The notes beneath the pieces are model-generated. The model was not told where the DNA came from. It saw only the letters and a list, made by a program, of their open reading frames with translations, and did not search any database. DNA of 64,000 nt from Blastomussa wellsi (lineage: Eukaryota; Cnidaria; Anthozoa; Scleractinia; Plerogyridae): contig OX393563.1 of assembly GCA_947652115.1 (NCBI GenBank), forward strand, positions 7,197,229 through 7,261,228, given 5' to 3'. The translations under genes were made by a program, and so were the position numbers. Shown here piece by piece: positions 24,086-32,731 of this stretch (positions are counted from its first letter, which is position 1; every line of letters starts with the position of its first letter).

Positions 24086-24623
24086 TTAAAGTGTATATGA
24101 CATGAATTTTTTTCTCTTGATTCTTGTTGTTGGATATCTAAAGAAAACGTTTCGAAGCTTTAAAAGTGCTGGAAAAATCTAAAAAGCATTGTTTTTGCTT
24201 TCAAAATACGCGAAATTTCCCTTCAAATTTGTCCCAGAGACTGGGACCTAGTTTATCGACGGCGAAGTTATTCGTGACGTCACATTGTGTACCTTTGCCG
24301 CGAAGGTCTGTTGTCGCTAAGGGGATTCTACAGTACTTCGTAGTGGAGAGATAGTGCATTGAAAGACAAAGATGTCCAGTGCTTCTAATAATTCCTTCTA
24401 GTCGGACTCTTCTGTAAGTTGCATTGAGGTACACAATGTGACGTCACGTTCCGATATCACGTGCGATTTTGGCCGCGCGATGACCGGGACAAATTTGGAG
24501 GCAAATTGCGCGTATTTTGAAAGCAAATAATGCTTTTAGATTTTTTCCAGCACTTCGAGTCGTTTTCTATAGATATCCAACTACAAGAATCAAGAGAAAA
24601 ATTTCGTGTCATATGGACTTTAA
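24086..24623. mobile_element. TTAA-flanked foldback element (piggyBac-type)
   Basis: A 538-bp hairpin-forming element flanked by TTAA at 24086 and 24620. Outer arms pair over about 150 bp (left TTTTTCTCTTGATTCTTGT with right ACAAGAATCAAGAGAAAAA), and inner GTGACGTCACATTGTGTACC pairs with GGTACACAATGTGACGTCAC. No transposase ORF is visible. The TTAA target site links it to the two shorter elements at 16256 and 57868. Confidence 0.75.
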
Positions 24624-26579
24624 GAGGTAAATAAATTCCGTGTAATCATGGTAAATGAAGAAAATGGTACTGGCGAAGTACACTTAGTATTTGTTTGATT
24701 ATATATAATTGATAATAAAAATGTAACCTAAATTTATTAATAAATAAAAAATGAATGCAACTAAGGAAGATTGAACATTTCCTGATTTAGATGTGGGTAA
24801 GTGGTGAATCGAAGGGCTGACGACCCAACTCAGTCCAATTTTCTTTTCAAGCCTGAAAAATAAGGAGCCAAAGGGGTTTTGAGCTCCGGAACCAAAACAG
24901 CCAGATTTCGCGAAAAGCAATCGCTTTTAGGGTAACGTTTTCTTGCAGCGAAATGATATTAGGGCTCCGCACACTGTAAAATAATACGGCTTCGAGCTCC
25001 ACAACGACGTTTTTAGGGCTCCCCGGCGCATTCTGTGCTCTCTTGCCGTTGCTTACGCACTTTAATATTCAGTTAGTTATACTGTGTAACCAAACTGATA
25101 AATCGGAAGAATCAGAAGTTTTCTGGTGACGGAGAGACGCGTTGCGTTACGAGCCAAATAACGACTGTGGTGTTTTCAAACACCATCATCTGTAAGGGAG
25201 GTGGTCAAAACTGTTACACACAGACAGGACCGACCGCTCCACGGAAAGGCTGGTGGTATCTTTTCTAACCCCGGCCCCTTCCCCACTATAAAAATATATG
25301 GTGTCTCCGTTGAATAGCCGGAGCCCCCTGTCTATCACAGTGAAAAACCGGTTAAAGGGATTCAAATGTATTACAATGTAAGCTCCATACACACAAACGG
25401 TGAAGGTCTTATCTCAAATTTTCAAGCTAATAACATGTTGTGTATCAGGCACAAAGATGGGCTGTCTTGTATAGCCTCCCCTGTTGGGTCTTCATCGAAT
25501 TCATCATTTTTCTAAGCTATTCATGCTGTTTGCTTTCTCCTTTGTTTCCCGTAGCCGGAAGTAGGAGGAGTGATTACAATGAGAGGTAGCTAGGGAAGTG
25601 AATGCTAACCTACAAGTGGCTAAGGGGGTGGGAGGAAACGATGGGCTCATGTATTGTTGAAGCTATCAGCGAAGCGCACAAGTGACGTCATGACTCAGAC
25701 AAGACTCAAACAAACAGCGATTTCTTCAAAATCGCCAAGGCCGGTGTTCCTAAAACACTTTTGATCATGAAACAAATACTTCGCTTGCATTCCCCCTGTT
25801 TCTTTCAGAACAAGTTTATGCCGTATAAAGGTCCGCTCATCCCTGTTGTTGCTCTTGAAAAATATCCGTGTTGCAAATGCGCTTTACTTCCGGCTTAAAA
25901 GTGAAACTAAACTCTGGAGGTTTTTTTGGATACAGCCTTCTACATGAGTGCTTAAGTCACGAGGTAGTGCCCTGTCAATAATATATATTCGTGCCTCTAC
26001 AACAACTAACGAGAAATGTACTTAAAAGCTAAACCATTCCTGACAAAACTACTTCAGGCCCGTAGGGAGGGGGGTGCGACGGGTGCGACCGCACCCCCCC
26101 ACGAGCATTGGAAGTTCGCTCATTGTGAAAAAAATTATCTAAATACAACGACCATTCAAGACTTTAGATGAAATATGTTTGATCTGATCATCCCAGGTTA
26201 GCATTTCATCAATATGAAAAAGTAGTAGGTTTATGTTCAATTGGCTAATCATCCATCTTTAAATTCATGAATTTAGCTTTTATCAAGTTTTGCCGAGAAC
26301 CAATAGTCATATAACTAGTTTTGGAGGTATTGCAACTTAATTTTTTTGTCTTAAGCCAATCATGTACTACAACTAAATCATTCAATTGTGGATATATCTT
26401 CATGAGCCATAGTTATATACCAGGTGTTGTATGTTGAAAACATACGCTCTCGATATTAATCTCGTTTCTTTGGTCTCTCAGGAAAAAAGCGGCAACTCAG
26501 GACACTCGGAGGGGATCGGATTTTTCGGAACCGAAAGCCATGCAAGGGAAGCCTCTTCCCTGTAATCTCGTCCCCAGAG
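24624..26579. other. gene-free spacer with repeats
   Basis: No supported exon. It includes a unit at about 25828-26055 that recurs beyond the retrotransposon at about 32150-32345, then a GGGGGGTGCGAC/GTCGCACCCC-type repeat near 26065-26100. The bases just before 26580 are the left target-site copy of the Gypsy element. Confidence 0.45.
25828..26055 (+). repeat. direct repeat, copy 1 (flanks the Gypsy element)
   Basis: It shares a long series of blocks in the same order with 32150-32345: GGTCCGCTCATCCCTGTTG, CTTTACTTCCGGCTTAA, GAGGTAGTGCCCTGTCAAT, CAACAACTAACGAGAAATG and CCTGACAAAACTACTT. Copy 2 lacks about 40 bp in the middle. Confidence 0.75.
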
Positions 26580-26719
26580 TGTTAAAGTATTGACGAGGAA
26601 CAACAATAAAGAACAATAAGGAACCAACATTTACTGAGAAGTCGCACATGTACAAATATCAAGATGGCTGACTCATCCAAGACCAGTCACTCGTGCCCAG
26701 TCCCACACATACTGTGACA
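26580..26719 (-). repeat. 3' LTR of the Gypsy element
   Basis: 140 bp, identical to 31150-31289. Short for a Gypsy LTR. It is the 3' LTR because the gag-pol frame runs on the minus strand. Confidence 0.95.
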
Positions 26720-26732
26720 TCCCCCTTTTTCC
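26720..26732 (-). promoter_or_regulatory. polypurine tract (plus-strand primer)
   Basis: On the minus strand it reads GGAAAAAGGGGGA immediately before the 3' LTR, the expected place and composition for the RNase H-resistant primer of second-strand synthesis. Confidence 0.8.
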
Positions 26733-26994
26733 AAAAAAAAAAAAAATTACAGTAACTCAACGCTAGAAATCGAAAATGAGGCAAAAGCCTGTAAAGTCAA
26801 ACACAAACTTCCATGACATATGGATCCCTGCAATGTCATTGGCAACAAAGTTGTCCATATGCAAATAATAACACTAAAAACATTGTCCAAGATTGAAAAT
26901 TGGCACGTGCCTGAAATAAGCTAAACTAGAAAAAACGCGAGCTCGTGTTAAGAACTGAAATCAACCTAGAAAATCAGAATAGAGTCAAACTAGA

Positions 26995-29900
26995 TTATTC
27001 AGTAAAACGAGCGGGTCTGTTCACTTCACGTCCACTCCTGGTTCGGTAGGTTCCCGAATTCTGACTGCCGCTAGATGTTCCTGAACTGACGTTGACATCT
27101 GGCGAAGAGGTAGGAGGTGCCTCAACAAGCTCTGGCACCTCATCTGAAGGCTCATCAGATTCTATAACACCTGGCTCATACTTGGGCTCCATCATGGCCA
27201 TTACTGGGCGAAGATGGCGTCTATTACGGCGAAGGACTGACCCAGATTGGGTCGTCACCTCATATGAACGGGGTTCTGGTCGCACGCAATTTATACTTCC
27301 TGGTAGCCATGTCTTGGTTGCTTGGTCTTGTATACGCACAGGCTGTCCAGCTGTCAAGGGGCTAAGATCGGTTGCAGACTTGTCGTGATAGTATTTCATT
27401 CGCTCCTGCCGCTCTGTTAAACGCTGGTTGATCTTGTCCTTGTCAGGTATTTGGTTCCCCACCCGGATGGGTAGGTTTGATTGGAGTTTACGCTGATAAA
27501 GTAACTCGGCTGGAGAAGGGAGCTGTGAGTCAACTGGGGTAGACCTAAGGCAAAGTAATGACATGTAGGGGTCCTGTCCAGACTCCTTAGCCTTGGACAA
27601 GGTGTGTTTGACAGTCTGAACTTGTCTCTCAATGAATCCGTTGGATCTTGGGTATCTTGGGCTTGACGTAATATGTTGGAAACCCCACGCTTTGGAGAAT
27701 TCTTCGTAGCTTTTGCAGTCATACTGTGGGCCATTATCTGAGATTAAAATTTCTGGTACTCCTTGTTCTGAGAACACACTTTTTGTAAGACTGACAACTG
27801 TGTTGCCTGTGGACTGTCCACGTGGTATTTTCCTTACGATGGGGAACTTGGAGTAATAGTCACAAAGGAGTAGATAGTCTTCCCCGTTCCACGAAAACAA
27901 ATCGGTCCCAATGACCTGCCATGGTCTTGTGGGTATTTCATGTGGCTCCAATGTTTCTTTGGCTTGTGTGTGTTGACTTTCTTGACAAACTTCACATTTC
28001 TGCACCCTGGCCTCAATTTCCTTATTAATGCCCGGCCAGAATACACACGATTTTGCTCGAAGCTGGCATTTCTCGACACCCTGGTGGGCCTGGTGTAGTC
28101 TCTCTATAATGTCATTTCTTTGTGATTCCGGAATGATCACTCTTTCACCTTTAAGGATTAGACCGTTCTCAATTGACAGCTCATCACGGTAAGCCCAATA
28201 CTTCCTCAAATGGATTGGGACTTGCTTTTGTTTTTCAGGCCATCCATGGTAAATGACTTCTCGTAGAGCTGTAAGTTCAGGATCTGACGAGGTGTCTTGT
28301 CTGAGAGTGTCTAATCTTGTATCAGAAAATTGCACCAGGCACACTTGATGTAGATCCAAGGATTCCTTACCGGGTAGGGGATTTAGTCTTGACATTGGGT
28401 CAGCAAGAAGCATTTCAGTTCCAGGTTTATACTTGATTGTCATGTCATATCCCTGTATTCTGAGCAGCATTCGCTGAAGCCTTGGGGGTGCAGCTGTTAA
28501 ATTCTTCATGTGAATCATTTCAAGGGGCTTGTGATCTGACTCGACTGTGAATTTTTTTCCAAACAAGTAGGAGTGAAATTTCTCACAAGCCACAACAACA
28601 GCAAGCATTTCACGCTCGATATTTGCATAACGTTTCTCTGTGTCCGTGAGTGCCCTTGATGCAAAAGCTACAACTTTGCCTTCCTGTACCAGAGCACTTC
28701 CAAGACCTCGAAGGGATGCATCTACCTGGATAACTGTTTCCTTCTCCGGGTCAAAGTATGTTAATGATACTTCGCGGCAGATTGACTGCTTGATGTTTTC
28801 AAAAGCCATCTTGTGGGAAGGGGACCACTGGAATTCAGTGCCTTTCTTAAGAAGGTTTCTCAGAGGCTCTGACATAGCCGACAGGTTTGGAATGAAAGGG
28901 GCCATGTATGTTGCTATGCCAAGGAAGGTTTGGAGCTCTTGGGTGTCCTGTGGCTCTTGTAAGGCCCTGATGGCTTCCACTTTCTCTGGGTCAGGATGTA
29001 CTCCGTCTGCATCGAACAGCATGCCAAAGAAAGTGATCTTTGTCTCCTTAATACTGCATTTGTCCAAGTTGAAAACGAGACCATGCTGACGCGCGACCAA
29101 CATTAGATTGTGCAAGTTTGCATCATGCTCTTCCTCTGTAGGGCCATGGACTGCAATATCATCTGCAATACCAACTGTTCCAGGACATTTCTCAAGAATA
29201 AAGTCCATCTTCTGTTGGAAAATATCCTGGCTAACACATAATCCAAAAGGCAGGCGGGTAAACCTGAATCTTCCAAAGGGGCTGTTGAAGGTTGTGAGGA
29301 AAGAAGACTCATCATCCAGCACTACAGACCAATAACCATGGCGGGCATCTAACTTTGAAAATATTGTACTACCTTTGAATTTGTGCGTGACCTCTTCTAA
29401 GGTTGGCGTGTGATGATGGCTTCTCTTGACAGCTCGGTTAAGATCCTTTGGATCGAGGCAAATACGCCACCTCCCATTTGATTTTTGGGAGTAAGCTACA
29501 CTTGAAACCCAGTCAGTGGGCTCAGTCACTGGTTTAATCACTCCTAGACTGACCATTTCGTCAAGTTCTTTCTTAATATCATCCTTGATGTGAATTGGGC
29601 ATTTTCGAGGGGCATGCACTACAGGTGGTACGTCTGGGTCTGTAATAATGTGGTACTCTCCTTCGAATTTGCCAATACCATTAAACCGATCAGGATACAG
29701 CAGGTGAAGGTCGCTCTTATCCTTAATTGTTGGGTAAGGCGTCTTGGTGGTATAAATACCACAATGCAGTTCCACTAACTGAAGCTCACAGGAAGTGGGA
29801 AGGCCACATATAGCTGGGCCATCAACATCAGCAACATAAAACCTTGCATTAGTTTTTTTGTCACCATATGAACATTTGATGGAACATACCCCGTGCTGTG

Positions 29901-30993
29901 GTATTGGTGTGCCATTGTAAGCAATCAATTTGGTGTGGGTATGTGTTGTGTCTGTTGGAAGGCCATGCTCGTTCACATGTTCTGGAAACATATTTCTAAA
30001 AATTCGTAAGGGCAAAATATTTCCCTGTGCACCAGTATCCACTTTTACTTTGAGCATAGATTTGGGGTGGTCAATGTTTGGTAGTTCAACATGAACTTTT
30101 GCAAAGGCTTCATCTCGTGTTAAATTCACAGTGGAGCTGTCAATCTGAATGGACTCAAACAACAACTCATCAAAACTAGAACTCGACTCCTCGACTACAT
30201 GTACCCTACTCTGACCTGATTTGTCATGAGGCTTTCTGCCTTCGGGTGGCTTGGATTTCCGGTCATGACCTTGTTTATTTCTGCAGACTTGTTCCCAGTG
30301 GTTCCACTGATTGCATTTCCTGCATCTTGTGCCTTGGGCTGGGCATTTTTTATCATGGTTAAGTCCACATTTTCCACACCGGGGATTGGCATTTTGTCTA
30401 ACAGCATCAATGTTGGTTTCGCGACCACGTGTGGATGTACCTTGTTGCTCGAGAGATTTCATGTCATTAACTGTGGCCTCTCTTTTCCTAGCAATGTCCA
30501 TTGCCTTGTCGAGTTTCAGTTTCTCATCTTTTCCTAAAAGGGCCTCCTGCACCTTGCGTTCCTTGGTGCCAATAATTAGCTGTTCAATAAGACGATCCTC
30601 TATTTCGCCTTCGCCAAACCGGCACTTCTGTGCTTGTATTTTACATCTGGCCATGAACGAATCTACAGATTCATCATCAGACTGTCTGAATCCTTGTAAC
30701 TGGTATCGGGCAATGCGAAAGTTCGACTTTGGTTCTAAATACGCTGTGAATTTGTCGAATATCACGTCAGTTTTCTGCTTTTCTTCTTCGCTAAGCTCGA
30801 AAGAGTTGAAAATCTTCCGGCCTTCCTCCCCAATCCACAGTAAGATGTATGTTGCCTTGACTTTCTCGTCTTTCTGGCTTAAAGGCCCGTCAAAGATCAG
30901 CTGACAATATTGCTTGAAACTTTTGAATCCAGTAGGTAGGTCAGACCCATTCCAATCCATCTGAGGCGGCTGAATTCCGGAGAGCTCGCCCAT
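26995..30993 (-). CDS. gag-pol polyprotein of Ty3/Gypsy retrotransposon
   Basis: About 1,332 residues from the Met at 30993 (MGELSGIQ). The frame stays open upstream to 31200 inside the LTR, but that start would sit in the LTR itself, so 30993 is preferred. Domain order: a gag region (about 1-190); Cys/His knuckle-like motifs at about 206-237; aspartic protease with VDTGAQGN near 318; reverse transcriptase with FSKLDARHGYW, LPFGL and catalytic IADD; RNase H with VDASLRGLGSALVQ and ESDHKPLE; and integrase with an HHCC zinc motif ending CEVCQ, then the catalytic core (GTDLF, SDNGPQY, and a Glu in NGFIERQ). Gene order RT-RNase H-integrase defines Ty3/Gypsy. No stop or frameshift separates gag from pol, and no envelope gene follows. 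It resembles the K02A2.6-like polyproteins often annotated in invertebrate genomes. Confidence 0.94.
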   Translation of the reverse strand: MGELSGIQPPQMDWNGSDLPTGFKSFKQYCQLIFDGPLSQKDEKVKATYILLWIGEEGRKIFNSFELSEEEKQKTDVIFDKFTAYLEPKSNFRIARYQLQGFRQSDDESVDSFMARCKIQAQKCRFGEGEIEDRLIEQLIIGTKERKVQEALLGKDEKLKLDKAMDIARKREATVNDMKSLEQQGTSTRGRETNIDAVRQNANPRCGKCGLNHDKKCPAQGTRCRKCNQWNHWEQVCRNKQGHDRKSKPPEGRKPHDKSGQSRVHVVEESSSSFDELLFESIQIDSSTVNLTRDEAFAKVHVELPNIDHPKSMLKVKVDTGAQGNILPLRIFRNMFPEHVNEHGLPTDTTHTHTKLIAYNGTPIPQHGVCSIKCSYGDKKTNARFYVADVDGPAICGLPTSCELQLVELHCGIYTTKTPYPTIKDKSDLHLLYPDRFNGIGKFEGEYHIITDPDVPPVVHAPRKCPIHIKDDIKKELDEMVSLGVIKPVTEPTDWVSSVAYSQKSNGRWRICLDPKDLNRAVKRSHHHTPTLEEVTHKFKGSTIFSKLDARHGYWSVVLDDESSFLTTFNSPFGRFRFTRLPFGLCVSQDIFQQKMDFILEKCPGTVGIADDIAVHGPTEEEHDANLHNLMLVARQHGLVFNLDKCSIKETKITFFGMLFDADGVHPDPEKVEAIRALQEPQDTQELQTFLGIATYMAPFIPNLSAMSEPLRNLLKKGTEFQWSPSHKMAFENIKQSICREVSLTYFDPEKETVIQVDASLRGLGSALVQEGKVVAFASRALTDTEKRYANIEREMLAVVVACEKFHSYLFGKKFTVESDHKPLEMIHMKNLTAAPPRLQRMLLRIQGYDMTIKYKPGTEMLLADPMSRLNPLPGKESLDLHQVCLVQFSDTRLDTLRQDTSSDPELTALREVIYHGWPEKQKQVPIHLRKYWAYRDELSIENGLILKGERVIIPESQRNDIIERLHQAHQGVEKCQLRAKSCVFWPGINKEIEARVQKCEVCQESQHTQAKETLEPHEIPTRPWQVIGTDLFSWNGEDYLLLCDYYSKFPIVRKIPRGQSTGNTVVSLTKSVFSEQGVPEILISDNGPQYDCKSYEEFSKAWGFQHITSSPRYPRSNGFIERQVQTVKHTLSKAKESGQDPYMSLLCLRSTPVDSQLPSPAELLYQRKLQSNLPIRVGNQIPDKDKINQRLTERQERMKYYHDKSATDLSPLTAGQPVRIQDQATKTWLPGSINCVRPEPRSYEVTTQSGSVLRRNRRHLRPVMAMMEPKYEPGVIESDEPSDEVPELVEAPPTSSPDVNVSSGTSSGSQNSGTYRTRSGREVNRPARFTE

Positions 30994-31133
30994 GTTTGCA
31001 AAGTAAGGTGTCGGCCGGTAGAATTGCAAAAATACTCGGCTGCACGCTACGAAGCGTTGACTTCTGAATCTTCGATCATCGGGTGCATCTACACAATTCA
31101 GACATCGAAATCTCGCTGGGCGTGTTCTACTGT

Positions 31134-31149
31134 CCGCTCGCTGCCACCA
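31134..31149 (-). promoter_or_regulatory. putative tRNA primer-binding site
   Basis: Directly after the 5' LTR the minus strand reads TGGTGGCAGCGAGCGG. The TGG start matches the CCA end of a tRNA; the rest partly resembles initiator-Met-type sites, but I cannot name the tRNA with certainty. Confidence 0.6.
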
Positions 31150-31289
31150 TGTTAAAGTATTGACGAGGAACAACAATAAAGAACAATAAGGAACCAACAT
31201 TTACTGAGAAGTCGCACATGTACAAATATCAAGATGGCTGACTCATCCAAGACCAGTCACTCGTGCCCAGTCCCACACATACTGTGACA
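31150..31289 (-). repeat. 5' LTR of the Gypsy element
   Basis: 140 bp, identical to the 3' LTR and followed on plus by the target duplication CAGAG at 31290-31294. It should hold the element's promoter and RNA start; no clear TATA box is visible. Confidence 0.95.
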
Positions 31290-31294
31290 CAGAG

Positions 31295-32731
31295 CCCGCT
31301 TTTCTTTTGGTGAGCAGCAAGTGCGCGGAGTGTGACAGTCACGTGAACCAATTTAAACATCCGGGAAGTCAAATAATCATAGCGAGGCTGTTTTCTGGGA
31401 AACCTGACATCATAAGCCTAAAAATACCAAGAAAGTTATTATATTAAAGATACAAAAGTTATATCATTTTGTTTTTCGTGTCTGAGCCGGTGGCATTATC
31501 AGATGAGTTTTAGTGAGAAAGTCTTCCACGTTGAGCAAAAATATTTCACAGGTATTTGTACAGGTTTAATTTTGTGCTTTATGTGTACTTACAAAGATCC
31601 ATATCTAGGTATCAATCCTTGTTTACTCTTTGTTCTTTCCTCGATCGGATATCGGCAATTTCAAATCCAAGGCTGACCATATCGTGTTAACGATCGTATT
31701 CACCTAGTAACTTTTCATATGGCAATTCCGATCACGAGAAAGTTGGAGAAACTCGATTTCCACTTCTGCATCATTTCCGAGAAATGACATCATCGACTGA
31801 GGTTTCCCAGAATATTCCTCAAGGTGCTGGCTTGCTGATATTTATTATACGGACCATCATCGTCTCCATCACAGTTGAAAGCTGAGTGACTAGAGATCCA
31901 AATTGACAATTTCAGTCATCTTCTGTGCTCAGCCGGCGATTTAGTTTCCCTTGGCTCGGGTTAATCGATTAATCGACGTAAATCAAATTCAGTTTCTGTA
32001 GGCTTCCACTATTGATTTGGTAGAATATAGACCGTTTCCTTAAATTAGAATTAATGCAATTTAAATAAATATTTTGAAAAAGAACAATTTTCTTGTTATA
32101 AAATGAAAGCGAAGATGATTCTTGTAGGTTGACTTATAATTATTTAATCAAAGGTCCGCTCATCCCTGTTGTTGCTCTTGAAAAATATCGCTGTTGCTAA
32201 TACGCTTTACTTCCGGCTTAAGAGTGAAACTAGGTTTTATTGGATTTACACGAGGTAGTGCCCTGTCAATAATATATATTCGTGCTATACAACAACTAAC
32301 GAGAAATGTACTAAAAAAGTAAACAATTCCTGACAAAACTACTTTCTTCCCACTTAAGAGGGGGGCAAGGGTATTTTCGTGATGCCGTGATGCGGGTTGT
32401 TTTTTTGTGCTCTGCGAATCGTGATGTGAAAAAAAAAACTGTTCCGTGAATCGTGATTGAAGTGTATTCCGTGAGGCGTGAAATGCAAAAATCCTTGGCT
32501 GTGAATCGTGAATAGATAAGAATTAAATAAATCGTGAATGTCTAAAATTGAGTTCGTAGCTAATATTCATAAAAAATACTCTCACTATAAATCCGAAGGA
32601 TAAAACAATGTAAAATGATTGGAGCATCAGTTTTAATACATCCACGTAGATGGAATTCTTAAAAATTGTATGCTACAATTTCCATTATTCGATCTAAAAC
32701 CATATCACTCCCATTTCAGGCCTTCGCCAAA
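31295..32731. other. upstream region of MOV10
   Basis: No coding exon is seen. A splice acceptor TTTCAG just before 32720 shows that the first coding exon of MOV10 is preceded by an intron, so an untranslated exon and the promoter lie upstream, position unknown. The second copy of the 25.8-kb repeat is at 32150-32345. Confidence 0.45.
32150..32345 (+). repeat. direct repeat, copy 2 (flanks the Gypsy element)
   Basis: Same ordered blocks as 25828-26055, with an internal deletion. Both copies have the same orientation, 6.3 kb apart, with the retrotransposon between them. Confidence 0.75.

Larger units (their letters stand above)
26580..31289 (-). mobile_element. complete Ty3/Gypsy LTR retrotransposon
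   Basis: A 4,710-bp element on the minus strand. The two LTRs (26580-26719 and 31150-31289) are 140 bp each and identical at every base. On the minus strand each begins TGTCACAG and ends TTTAACA, so the TG...CA ends are intact. It is flanked by the 5-bp duplication CAGAG (26575-26579 and 31290-31294). A primer-binding-site-like TGG sequence sits directly inside the 5' LTR and a polypurine tract directly inside the 3' LTR. One uninterrupted gag-pol frame fills the interior. Identical LTRs, intact ORF and clean target duplication mean it inserted recently and may still be mobile. Confidence 0.95.

Noticed and set aside
28640..30904. Plus-strand ORFs up to 197 residues across the retrotransposon
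   Set aside because: They are antisense to gag-pol and have no independent evidence.
26995..31200. Full 1,401-residue reading with a hydrophobic N-terminus (MLVPYCSLLLFLV) as the gag-pol start
   Set aside because: That start lies inside the 5' LTR and the first 69 residues cover the primer-site region; the Met at 30993 gives a normal gag start.
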